A stretch of DNA of 19,530 nucleotides from JBCKUK01 sp038924905 (GCA_038924905.1 JBCKUK010000026.1:1-19530); one strand, 5' to 3'; numbered from the stretch's first letter, positions 1 through 6,634 are shown. Notes: a model not told the origin generated them from the letters alone. Program-made: numbers and translations.

Positions 1-166
1 ACATGGGGATTTGATGTGTCATGTGGTGGTAGAAACACCGGTAAAACTTACCGAACGGCAGCAAGAGTTGCTGCGTGAAATGGAAGCAATCAATCAGCAG
101 GATTCGGCCAAGCACAGCCCCAGATCCAAATCCTGGATGGATAAAGCGAAAGACTTTTTTCAGTAA
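1..166 (+). CDS. dnaJ: DnaJ chaperone, C-terminal end (partial)
   Basis: This is the last 54 codons of a gene that enters from the left edge, read in the frame that starts at base 2 and ends at TAA 164-166. The visible protein begins HGDLMCHVVVETPVKLTERQ and continues with QELLREME, which is the typical end of the DnaJ C-terminal substrate-binding domain. The last residues (KSWMDKAKDFFQ) also match the usual DnaJ tail. DnaJ is the Hsp40 co-chaperone that stimulates DnaK ATPase and delivers unfolded clients to it in the cytoplasm. The J domain, the Gly/Phe region and the zinc fingers lie outside the window. Its stop lies 14 nt from the convergent stop of gloA, and I see no clear terminator hairpin between them. 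The family call is firm although only the tail is visible. Confidence 0.88.
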   Translation, partial: HGDLMCHVVVETPVKLTERQQELLREMEAINQQDSAKHSPRSKSWMDKAKDFFQ

Positions 167-180
167 GACTGGCTCAGGAT

Positions 181-594
181 TTACGCTGCATGCACGTATG
201 CACCTGCATTGCTGCCCTTTTGGATAAACTCTATCTTGTAGCCATCCGGGTCTTCAATAAATGCAATCACAATGGTGCCGTGCTTCATTGGTCCTGCTTC
301 GCGCACCACTTTTCCGCCATTCTTTTTAACTTGTTCGCAGGCTTTGTAGGCGTCGTCCACCTCCAGCGCAATATGTCCGAACGCACCGCCCATTTCATAG
401 CTGGTTTTGCCGTAGTTATAGGTGAGCTCCAGCACCGTATGGTCGTTCTTGCTGCCATAACCCACAAAGGCAAGCATAAATTCACCATCCGGGAAATCAT
501 GCTGGCGCAGCAATTTCATCCCCAGAACTTCAGTATAAAATTTGACTGAGCGGTCTAAATTACCGACGCGAAGCATGGTATGTAACATGCGCAT
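181..594 (-). CDS. gloA: Lactoylglutathione lyase (glyoxalase I)
   Basis: This 137-residue protein has the length of bacterial GloA. Glyoxalase I isomerises the hemithioacetal of methylglyoxal and glutathione to S-lactoylglutathione, the first step of methylglyoxal detoxification in the cytoplasm. The four metal ligands known from the E. coli enzyme are present at matching positions: His5, Glu56 (in TVLELTYN), His74 (in GHIALEVDD) and Glu122 (in GYKIEFIQ). The fold is two vicinal-oxygen-chelate modules. The bacterial enzyme of this length is normally the Ni/Co-dependent type. The start is supported by an AAGGAG Shine-Dalgarno sequence a suitable distance upstream. The gene is the last in the minus-strand operon, 12 nt downstream of the ferredoxin gene, and converges on dnaJ. 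Confidence 0.95.
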   Translation of the reverse strand: MRMLHTMLRVGNLDRSVKFYTEVLGMKLLRQHDFPDGEFMLAFVGYGSKNDHTVLELTYNYGKTSYEMGGAFGHIALEVDDAYKACEQVKKNGGKVVREAGPMKHGTIVIAFIEDPDGYKIEFIQKGSNAGAYVHAA

Positions 595-606
595 CTTTAA
601 TTCTCC

Positions 607-876
607 TTAACTTGCTTTTAGGGCTTTTGGTACTACTGTAATTTTAAGATATTTTTGATAAAGCTCGTCCTTGCTTTCACGCACCTCGGGGTTAAATGGA
701 ATGCAGTCAACCGGGCACACTTGCTGGCACTGGGGCTTGGCAAAATGTCCTACGCATTCGGTGCAAAGGTTAGGGTCTATCTCATAAATCTCTTGCCCTT
801 GATAAATAGCCCCATTCGGACATTCTGGCTCGCAGACGTCACAATTAATACACTCATCGGTAATCATTAAGGCCAT
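607..876 (-). CDS. 2[4Fe-4S] ferredoxin, YfhL / Allochromatium-type
   Basis: This 89-residue protein is a small cytoplasmic electron carrier with two [4Fe-4S] clusters. Cysteines lie at 9, 12, 15 and 19 (CxxCxxCxxxCP) and at 38, 41, 50 and 54. The second motif has an eight-residue insertion (CxxC-x8-CxxxC), and there is an extra Cys58. This is the pattern of the 'Alvin' ferredoxins, with predicted cluster I ligands 9, 12, 15 and 54 and cluster II ligands 19, 38, 41 and 50. The C-terminal extension after residue 60 is also typical. Such ferredoxins have very low potentials; the redox partner here is not indicated. The gene lies 9 nt downstream of coaD and 12 nt upstream of gloA, an arrangement common in betaproteobacteria. 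No good Shine-Dalgarno sequence is visible, so translation may be coupled to coaD. Confidence 0.93.
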   Translation of the reverse strand: MALMITDECINCDVCEPECPNGAIYQGQEIYEIDPNLCTECVGHFAKPQCQQVCPVDCIPFNPEVRESKDELYQKYLKITVVPKALKAS

Positions 877-885
877 AAAATTGTT

Positions 886-1368
886 TTACTGGCGAATCTT
901 TTTAGCGATGCGATCTTCAACCAGAGGCGAAACGAACTGGCTGACATCGCCGCCGAGTAGCGCGACTTCGCGCACCAGGCTTGCTGAAATAAACATGTAT
1001 TGCTCAGCCGGTGTGAGAAACACCGTTTCCAATTCGGGGAAAAGTTTGCGATTCATGCCCGCCAACTGAAATTCATATTCAAAATCAGAAACGGCGCGCA
1101 ACCCGCGAATGACAACATGAGCGCCCTGCGCCTGCACAAAATGCATGAGCAGGCCGGAGAAGCCTGCCACTGTGACATTGGGACAATCTGCTAATACTGA
1201 AGCCACCATCTCCACACGCTCGGCCACGTCAAAAAAAGGTTCCTTGCCAGGGCTTTGTGCCACTGCAACAACAACTTCTGAAAACAAGCCCGCGGCGCGG
1301 CGCGCAATATCTTCGTGGCCTCGCGTGATGGGGTCGAAAGTGCCCGGATAAACAACTTTAAGATTCAT
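886..1368 (-). CDS. coaD: Phosphopantetheine adenylyltransferase
   Basis: CoaD transfers AMP from ATP to 4'-phosphopantetheine to give dephospho-CoA, the penultimate step of coenzyme A synthesis. The 160 residues match the usual length. The nucleotidyltransferase signature is visible as YPGTFDPITRGHED, with Thr10 and His18 of the T/HxGH active site. Also present are the RGLRAVSDFEYE motif near residues 88-99, which contacts nucleotide and pantetheine, and ISASLVRE, equivalent to the ISSTLVRE segment of E. coli. The gene sits 9 nt downstream of rsmD, a pairing widely conserved in bacteria, and 9 nt upstream of the ferredoxin gene. It is essential in most bacteria. Nothing unusual is seen. Confidence 0.97.
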   Translation of the reverse strand: MNLKVVYPGTFDPITRGHEDIARRAAGLFSEVVVAVAQSPGKEPFFDVAERVEMVASVLADCPNVTVAGFSGLLMHFVQAQGAHVVIRGLRAVSDFEYEFQLAGMNRKLFPELETVFLTPAEQYMFISASLVREVALLGGDVSQFVSPLVEDRIAKKIRQ

Positions 1369-1377
1369 GCTGCAATT

Positions 1378-1926
1378 TTAACAGGCTAATGAGTTTTTTA
1401 ATAAATGATAGTAAACACTGCCGGCTTTGCCATGTTTTAACACCTGCCAGTCGTCGTCACCTTTCAGAGCAAATTCGGCCTCAGCATAAACTAGGCCATC
1501 CGGCGAAACCAATGATTTAATCTGCGGCAGCAGCTTGGGTAGCCAGCCCTGGTTATAGGGTGGGTCAAGAAAAACGACATCAAAAACTTCGCGGTTCTGT
1601 GCCAAAAACTGCGCTGCGTCTAAATTGAGGATTTGCGCGGCATCGGCCTTAAGAAGTTTTTTGTTTTCAAGCAACGCTTTGTAGGCAGGCATAGATTTTT
1701 CAACCATCACCACACTTTTGGTGCCGCGTGACAAAGCCTCAAACCCCATCACACCGGTACCAGCGAATAAATCTAGGCAAGTTAAGCCATGCAGATCCTG
1801 GCCCAACCAATTGAACAGGGTTTGACGCACACGATCCGGCGTCGGACGCAGCCCGGGCGCATCAGGGAAAGTTAGCAGGCGGCTACGCCATTCACCGCCG
1901 TCTATGCGAACGCGATTAGTTGCCAC
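1378..1926 (-). CDS. rsmD: 16S rRNA (guanine966-N2)-methyltransferase
   Basis: RsmD methylates N2 of G966 in 16S rRNA during assembly of the small subunit, using S-adenosylmethionine. The 182-residue protein carries the SAM-binding motif LDLFAGTGVMG (51-61) and the catalytic DPPY tetrad (121-124). It also has the N-terminal RVRIDGGEWRSR segment and the RPTPDRVRQTLFNWL motif characteristic of this family. The start is a GTG at 1924-1926. It overlaps the stop of the upstream M16 gene by 11 nt, and no other start codon lies before the conserved N-terminus. Translation is therefore likely coupled to the upstream gene. coaD follows after 9 nt. Confidence 0.95.
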   Translation of the reverse strand: MATNRVRIDGGEWRSRLLTFPDAPGLRPTPDRVRQTLFNWLGQDLHGLTCLDLFAGTGVMGFEALSRGTKSVVMVEKSMPAYKALLENKKLLKADAAQILNLDAAQFLAQNREVFDVVFLDPPYNQGWLPKLLPQIKSLVSPDGLVYAEAEFALKGDDDWQVLKHGKAGSVYYHLLKNSLAC

Positions 1927-3364
1927 CCACTACAATCGTAACCATTTTGTCTGTTTGAATGCGGCGACTAAACGCATCTTTAATCTGTGCTGCCGTCACC
2001 CGGCTAACCTGCCCACTAAAATCATCCAGATAGGTCAAAGGCAAATGGTAGAAACCTATGACCGCCAGGTAGTTGAGAATTTCGCTATTGCTATCCAAGC
2101 GCAGTGGAAAACCGCCAATGATATTTTGTTTGGCCGCTTTTAATTCTGCTTCGGTCACACCCTTGCTCACAAATTTATCCAACGTTTCATGCACCACTTT
2201 CAATGCGTCTGCAGCTTGTTCGGTTTTGGTTTGCAAGCCAATCTGGAAAGGCCCAAGCTCAGCCATCGGCATAAAGTAGCTATAAACGCTGTAGACCAAA
2301 CCGCGCTTCTCGCGCACTTCTTCCGTGAGTCGCGAAACAAAGCCGCCGCCGCCCAGAATATAGTTGCCCACATACAGGGGAAAATAGTCAGCATCGCCCC
2401 GCTTCATGCCAGGGTAGCCGAGCAATATATGTGACTGACTCGCCGGATGAGGGATGCGCTGCATAAACGCCTGCGCTGGATAGTTTACCGCAGGCAATGC
2501 ACCTGCCGCGGGTGCGTCTGGCAAACCACTGGTGATGCGTTCTGCGGTTTTTGCCGCATCCTCACGGCTTATATCGCCGATTAACGCGACAACAGCATTT
2601 TTTGCGCCGAAATAGGTGGCATAAAATTTCAGCAAATCCTCACGCTTGATAGCAGTCACTGTTTCCGGTTCGACGCTATCATCCAGGGCATATGGGTGAT
2701 TGCCATAAAGTGCCGTCATAAAAGCTTTGTTGGATATGCTTTCGGGCTGGGTAGCCGCCTCTTTAAGGTTGGCTATGATGCGTGCTTTTTCGCGCTCCAG
2801 GACTACAGCCGGAAAATCCGGATGCTGCAAAATTTTGGTGTAGATGTCCAGGGCTTGCTCGCGTTCACGCGCACTGCTTAATGTGCGCAGCTTAAAGCCT
2901 GCGCGGTCTGCATCCTGCTCGCCGCCCATCTGTGCGCCTACATCCACCAGGCGCTTGGAGATGTCTTCATCCGACAACCCGGCAGCGCCTAAAGTCATCA
3001 TGTAGCGCGTTATCCCCGCCAAGCCAGCCTTGGCTTTTTCATCGCGCGCCGTGCCCGCCGCGAAATTGATGCTGATGTCGATAATCGGCAGATCGTGATT
3101 CTCGACAAAATACACTTCAGCGCCCGTGCTGGTCTGCCAGTGCTGAATATTCACGGCTGCCTGAGCAGACAAGCTAATCAAGGATGCACAAATAATGAGG
3201 CCTAGTTTTTTGTAGTCTCGGCAAAATGCCAAAGCGATTTGATAACGCGGCGTAAAAGTGCGCAAAAACCGAAATTTACGATTTTCTAAATGAGGATTTT
3301 TAAGCGCTTTTGCAACAAAGTTAGCATGAGCGACGTGTTTTGCCGCACAGAAATTAGTGGACAT
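1916..3364 (-). CDS. M16-family peptidase-like protein, inactive-type subunit
   Basis: This is the second member of a tandem M16 pair, 482 residues from the chosen start. It has two M16 half-domains. Where the active partner has HxxEH, this protein reads GLAGITRYMM (114-123), with Gly117, Arg120 and Tyr121 in place of the two histidines and the catalytic glutamate, so it cannot bind zinc there. It retains the C-terminal-domain Arg354/Tyr358 pair (VREKRGLVY) that helps hold substrate in such dimers. Heterodimers of one active and one inactive M16B chain are known, for example from Sphingomonas. ATG 3364 was chosen because it has an AAAGG ribosome site and overlaps the previous stop by 11 nt. 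It leaves about 50 residues before the hydrophobic signal segment (KKLGLIICASLISLSAQA, residues 52-69). A TTG at 3230-3232 would give a normal signal peptide but has no Shine-Dalgarno sequence. Confidence 0.88.
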   Translation of the reverse strand: MSTNFCAAKHVAHANFVAKALKNPHLENRKFRFLRTFTPRYQIALAFCRDYKKLGLIICASLISLSAQAAVNIQHWQTSTGAEVYFVENHDLPIIDISINFAAGTARDEKAKAGLAGITRYMMTLGAAGLSDEDISKRLVDVGAQMGGEQDADRAGFKLRTLSSAREREQALDIYTKILQHPDFPAVVLEREKARIIANLKEAATQPESISNKAFMTALYGNHPYALDDSVEPETVTAIKREDLLKFYATYFGAKNAVVALIGDISREDAAKTAERITSGLPDAPAAGALPAVNYPAQAFMQRIPHPASQSHILLGYPGMKRGDADYFPLYVGNYILGGGGFVSRLTEEVREKRGLVYSVYSYFMPMAELGPFQIGLQTKTEQAADALKVVHETLDKFVSKGVTEAELKAAKQNIIGGFPLRLDSNSEILNYLAVIGFYHLPLTYLDDFSGQVSRVTAAQIKDAFSRRIQTDKMVTIVVGGN

Positions 3365-4718
3365 GGGGCTTGCCTTTGGGGGTAGCATCATTCGGGTCTA
3401 TGGGTTGCGGATCAAGTGTGGCAACGGTCAGGTTATCGCGCACCAGGTATTTCCTGGCAACTGCCTGCACCTGCTCCGGCGTTACCGCGGCAAGCCTGGC
3501 TGGATAATCCTTCAAAATCTTCCATGAGAAACCCGAAGTTTCAAGCTGCCCAATCTCCAGTCCTTGATAAAACATTGAGTCACGCTTATAAACATTGGCT
3601 GCAATCACTTGCGCCTTTACCCGCTGCAATTCTTCTGCAGTTACACCAAATTCCTTAATTTTCTCAATTTCCTGCAATAGCGCAGCTTCAAGCTCGGCAG
3701 CCGTTTTGCCTTCAGACGGCGTGCCATCAAGCTCAAATGTTGCCTGACGGCCGCGCGCTATCGAGTCGTAACCCGCACCCACATCCACGGCGATTCGCGA
3801 TTGGCGTACCAGATTTTGATTAAGCCGCGCCGAAGCGTTGCCATCCAGTACGCCAGCCAATATCTCCAGCGCATAAGGCTCCGTGTCTTTGTCCGCATCC
3901 ATCATGGCGGGTACGTGGTAGCCCATAAGCACATAAGGCAGCTCGGCAGATGCCTTCACTATCACGCGGCGCTCACCCTTTTGTTCAGGCTCGTTCTGTG
4001 GTTTGCGTTCCGGCAAAACGCGCGCCTTGATTGAGCCAAAGTATTGTTTTGCCAATTTCAACACGTCCTGCGCGTTCACATCACCCACCACCACCAGAAT
4101 CGCATTGTTGGGCACATACCAGTTGTTATACCACTCACGCGCATCGGCAACCGTCATATTCTCCAGGTCATTCATCCAGCCCACAACCGGCCTTGCGTAA
4201 GGGTGTACATGGAAAATGGTAGCTTGAAACTGTTCACCCACTTTGGATTGCGGCTTATCTTCTGTGCGCCAGCGGCGCTCTTCCATCACTACTTTAATTT
4301 CTTTGGAAAATTCTTCTTCCGTCAACTGCAGATTAGCCATGCGATCAGCTTCCAGCTTCATGGAAAGCGGCAATTGCGATTTTTCCAGTTGCTGAAAATA
4401 GGTGGTGTAATCCAAGCTGGTAAATGCATTTTCGCTGCCGCCTGCCGCTGCAATCAAGCGGGAAAACTGTCCGGCTTTTACTTTTTTGGTGCCTTTAAAC
4501 ATCATATGTTCCAGCACATGGGCTACGCCGGTTTTGCCATTGACCTCGTCCAGACTGCCTGCGCGATACCACACTTGCGATACCACCACTGGTGAGCGGT
4601 GATCTTCCTGGACGATAATACGCAGGCCATTATCCAACTTGAACTCTTGAATATTGACTTCGGCCAAAGCCACACAAGGCATCAGCGCCAGCAATATCAG
4701 TAATCTGCGTAGTAACAC
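3354..4718 (-). CDS. M16-family zinc metalloprotease, active subunit, exported
   Basis: This 454-residue protein is a pitrilysin/insulinase-type (M16B) metallopeptidase. A signal peptide (MLLRRLLILLALMPCVALA, cleavage near residue 19) sends it to the periplasm. The inverted zinc motif is intact in HVLEHMMFKG, with His67, Glu70 and His71. The third ligand is one of the glutamates in VVMEERRW (146-147), at the expected distance of about 76 residues. The C-terminal half is the usual second M16 module. It is the first gene of the minus-strand operon and is followed by its inactive-type partner with an overlap, so the two probably form a heterodimer. The start is GTG at 4716-4718, with a clear AGGAG at 4728-4732. 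Substrates are unknown; these proteins are usually annotated as processing peptidases or pqqL-like. Confidence 0.93.
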   Translation of the reverse strand: MLLRRLLILLALMPCVALAEVNIQEFKLDNGLRIIVQEDHRSPVVVSQVWYRAGSLDEVNGKTGVAHVLEHMMFKGTKKVKAGQFSRLIAAAGGSENAFTSLDYTTYFQQLEKSQLPLSMKLEADRMANLQLTEEEFSKEIKVVMEERRWRTEDKPQSKVGEQFQATIFHVHPYARPVVGWMNDLENMTVADAREWYNNWYVPNNAILVVVGDVNAQDVLKLAKQYFGSIKARVLPERKPQNEPEQKGERRVIVKASAELPYVLMGYHVPAMMDADKDTEPYALEILAGVLDGNASARLNQNLVRQSRIAVDVGAGYDSIARGRQATFELDGTPSEGKTAAELEAALLQEIEKIKEFGVTAEELQRVKAQVIAANVYKRDSMFYQGLEIGQLETSGFSWKILKDYPARLAAVTPEQVQAVARKYLVRDNLTVATLDPQPIDPNDATPKGKPHVH

Positions 4719-4727
4719 GTTTTTATT

Positions 4728-4773
4728 CTCCTGAATGGTGCTCTATTATAGCTGGGCATTTCAATGGCTAACC
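4728..4773 (-). promoter_or_regulatory. Putative sigma-70 promoter and RBS of the M16-rsmD-coaD-fdx-gloA operon
   Basis: On the minus strand a perfect TATAAT -10 box lies at 4745-4750, followed by AGGAG at 4728-4732 and the GTG start at 4718. The -35 box at 17 bp spacing (GGTTAG, 4768-4773) is poor. The call therefore rests on the -10 box and its position about 27 nt upstream of the start codon. No other promoter-like sequence is evident in the tightly packed downstream genes, so this may drive all six. Confidence 0.5.
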
Positions 4774-4810
4774 GTAATCATTGACTCGGGTAATCCGTTG
4801 TTAGTTCGTG

Positions 4811-4951
4811 GCATGGACGCCTGATTCAGTTAGTTGGCTTATTTGGCAATAGGGCTAGACGCCATACCCATCTATACGGGATGAGCCCTGAGGCATTTGA
4901 AGAGGTCTGGCGCAAACAAGGCTAGGTGTCCACCATATCGTGGGAAGTCCA
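4811..4951 (+). mobile_element. Remnant of an IS3-family insertion sequence (3' end of transposase)
   Basis: A reading frame through about 4811-4925 ends with GNRARRHTHLYGMSPEAFEE followed by VWRKQG and TAG at 4923-4925. This matches the well-known C-terminus of IS3-family OrfB (DDE) transposases, in which a YN-x-RRH-x-LG-x-SPE-x-F pattern ends the protein. Only the last 30-40 codons are recognisable. There is no start codon, no DDE catalytic region and no left end. The bases after the stop (4927-4951, TGTCCACC...GGAAGTCCA) resemble an IS3-type right terminus; that is inference from memory of such ends. The rest of the 333-nt gap between the M16 promoter and the toxin gene (4774-4810 and 4952-5012) shows nothing I can identify. 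Confidence 0.7.
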
Positions 4952-5017
4952 TCCAGTTCATGCTGCCGCCCTCCACTTTGCATCATCCACTGCTTCCAGT
5001 AAACCTTGTTATTTGAC

Positions 5018-5045
5018 TTGACTTTTGTAGCCTATTGGCTACAAT
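5018..5045 (+). promoter_or_regulatory. Sigma-70 promoter of the toxin-antitoxin operon with palindromic operator
   Basis: A TTGACT -35 box (5018-5023) and a TACAAT -10 box (5040-5045) are separated by 16 bp. A perfect inverted repeat, TTGTAGCC-TATT-GGCTACAA (5025-5044), fills the spacer and covers most of the -10 box. This is the expected layout for an operator bound by the antitoxin HTH protein to autoregulate the operon. The predicted transcription start falls near 5052, at the A of the toxin ATG, so the message may be leaderless. A second TTGACT at 5013-5018 overlaps the first. Confidence 0.75.
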
Positions 5046-5051
5046 TGAACC

Positions 5052-5341
5052 ATGATTGAGATTATCAAAAGCAATCACTTTGGTGCATGGCTGGATGCTG
5101 TAGATAATAAGGTAAGGTCTCGCGTATTGGCCAGGCTCTCCCGTGTTGAAATGGGCAATTTTGGTGACCATTGCCCTGTAGGTGAAGGTATTAGTGAATT
5201 GCGACTGTTTTTTGGCGCGGTTACCGCATTTACTACATGCAACAGGATCATCAGATGGTTATTTTGCTTTGCGCAGGTGATAAATCCGCCCAAGTTAAAG
5301 ATATTAAGCTGGCTAAACAAATCGCATTGGAATGGAGATAA
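5052..5341 (+). pseudogene. RelE/HigB-like addiction-module toxin, frameshifted
   Basis: The first part (MIEIIKSNHFGAWLDAVDNK, then RSRVLARLSRVEMGNFGDHC and PVGEGISELRLFFGA) matches the HI1419-type / Gp49-like RelE-superfamily toxins, mRNA interferases that cut translated mRNA. After about codon 55-57 the frame is lost. The family's second half is found intact in the -1 frame (GYRIYYMQQDHQMVILLCAG, then DKSAQVKDIKLAKQ and IALEWR) and stops at TAA 5339-5341. Restoring one base near 5208-5222 gives a normal 96-residue toxin. As written, the first frame runs on into a nonsense tail ending at 5348. The antitoxin gene starts 3 nt after the restored stop. A sequencing error or slippage at the T6 run (5208-5213) cannot be excluded, so calling it dead is an inference. 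Confidence 0.82.
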
Positions 5342-5344
5342 AAC

Positions 5345-5638
5345 ATGAAAGCAACTTTTAGTAAATATGATGTAGTTGAACACTTGAAAACACCTGAAGA
5401 AATGGCTCTGTATCTTGATGCCTGCATTGAAGAAAGTGACGGCGATGCTGCTTTTATTGCCAAGGCTTTGGGGGACATTGCACGCGCCCAAGGCATGGCT
5501 AAAATAGCCGAGATTACTGGGCTGAGCCGTGAGAGTTTGTATAAATCACTCTCTGGTGAACGCGCGCCTGAATTTGCCACGGTGCTCAAGGTGATGAAAT
5601 CGCTTGGGCTTAAGTTGCATGCTGAGGCTGCAAACTAG
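5345..5638 (+). CDS. Addiction-module antitoxin, HTH protein (HI1420-like)
   Basis: This intact 97-residue protein matches the 'addiction module antidote' family found downstream of HI1419-type toxins. The N-terminal third (DVVEHLKTPEEMALYLDACI) is the toxin-facing part. The segment from about residue 40 (KALGDIARAQGMAKIAEITG then LSRESLYKSLSG) is a lambda-repressor-like helix-turn-helix ending in PEFATVLKVMKSLGLKL. The protein is expected to neutralise the toxin and to repress its own promoter through the palindrome at 5025-5044. It starts 3 nt after the restored toxin stop, and its own stop lies only 12 nt before ftsY. With the toxin frameshifted, it may now act only as a local repressor. 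The family call is strong, but its present role is inferred. Confidence 0.9.
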   Translation: MKATFSKYDVVEHLKTPEEMALYLDACIEESDGDAAFIAKALGDIARAQGMAKIAEITGLSRESLYKSLSGERAPEFATVLKVMKSLGLKLHAEAAN

Positions 5639-5650
5639 AGGTAAGTCACC

Positions 5651-6634
5651 ATGTTCGATTTCTTCAAAAAAGACAAAACCCCCAATCCTGCACCGGAACC
5701 TGTCCAAGCTGCCCCCACTGAGCCTAGGCAATCCTGGGCAGAGCGCCTTAAAAATGGCTTGGCTAAAACACGCAGTCAGCTGGGCAACCAGCTAAGCGGC
5801 TTATTTGGCGGCGGCAAAATTGATGACGCGGTTTATGAAGAACTGGAAACCGTACTGCTCTCTTCAGATGTGGGGGTTGCGGCCACAGGCACATTGCTGG
5901 AACAAATCAAGACCCGCGTTAACCACCAAAACCTTAACGACACCAGCCAGCTGCGCGATGCTCTTAAGCAGGCTTTACTCGAACTGCTGGCACCCTTGGA
6001 AAAACCGCTGGAAACTCCAACTGCGAAACCTTTTGTCATCATGCTGGTGGGGGTGAATGGCTCCGGCAAGACAACCACTATCGGCAAGCTGGCGAATCTG
6101 TTTCAGGCGCAAGGTAAATCTGTGCTGATAGCTGCCGGCGATACTTTTCGTGCTGCGGCGCGTGAACAATTACAGGCATGGGGCGAGCGTAACAAGGTGC
6201 ATGTAGTCTCTAACGAAGGGGGTGATTCCGCCGCAGTGATTTTTGATGCGGTGAATTCCGCCAGCGCCAAAGGTATTGATATTGTGCTGGCAGACACCGC
6301 TGGGCGCTTGCCTACCCAGCTAAATTTAATGGATGAAATCCGTAAAGTTCAGCGCGTAATTAATAAAGCGTTGCCTGGCGCGCCGCACGAAGTGCTATTG
6401 GTATTGGATGCCAATACCGGGCAAAATGCAGTTTCACAAGTACAAGCCTTTGACGATGCCCTAAAAGTGACCGGCCTGGTGTTAACCAAGCTGGACGGCA
6501 CGGCAAAGGGCGGGGCAATCGCTGCCATTGCACAATCGCGCCCCATTCCGATACGCTATATTGGCATAGGCGAGAGCATTGATGATTTGCGCCCTTTTAA
6601 GGCGGATGAATTTGTGGAAGCCCTGTTTGAATGA
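5651..6634 (+). CDS. ftsY: Signal recognition particle receptor FtsY
   Basis: FtsY is the SRP receptor GTPase that docks ribosome-nascent chain-SRP complexes at the inner membrane. The 327 residues comprise a short charged N-terminus (MFDFFKKDK), an N domain (about 28-120) and the G domain. Visible motifs are G1 GVNGSGKT (134-141), the insertion-box motif DTFRAAAREQL (164-174), G3 DTAGR (215-219), G4 TKLDGTAKGG (279-288) and the closing GIGE (305-308). The long acidic A domain of E. coli FtsY is absent, as in many betaproteobacteria. A GAGGT ribosome site precedes ATG 5651. The gene follows the antitoxin by 12 nt and overlaps ftsE by 4 nt (ATGA), so ftsYEX looks like one transcript. Confidence 0.98.
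   Translation: MFDFFKKDKTPNPAPEPVQAAPTEPRQSWAERLKNGLAKTRSQLGNQLSGLFGGGKIDDAVYEELETVLLSSDVGVAATGTLLEQIKTRVNHQNLNDTSQLRDALKQALLELLAPLEKPLETPTAKPFVIMLVGVNGSGKTTTIGKLANLFQAQGKSVLIAAGDTFRAAAREQLQAWGERNKVHVVSNEGGDSAAVIFDAVNSASAKGIDIVLADTAGRLPTQLNLMDEIRKVQRVINKALPGAPHEVLLVLDANTGQNAVSQVQAFDDALKVTGLVLTKLDGTAKGGAIAAIAQSRPIPIRYIGIGESIDDLRPFKADEFVEALFE

Noticed and set aside
4044..4595. A 183-codon open frame on the plus strand opposite the active M16 peptidase gene.
   Set aside because: It lies wholly antisense to a clear M16 gene with an intact zinc motif, has no recognisable domain and no convincing ribosome site. It is a by-product of codon use on the other strand.
5208..5216. A classical programmed -1 ribosomal frameshift heptamer at the toxin T6 run.
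   Set aside because: The required X-XXY-YYZ pattern in the zero frame is not met because a G precedes TTT-TTT, and no stimulatory hairpin is evident. Transcriptional slippage remains possible but is only a suggestion.
5052..5348. The 98-codon frame taken as a complete toxin.
   Set aside because: Its last 40 or so residues do not resemble the family, while the -1 frame over the same bases does. The gene is better described as frameshifted with its true end at 5341.
5075..5491. A 138-codon minus-strand frame across the TA locus.
   Set aside because: It is antisense to both TA genes, and the protein has no family features.
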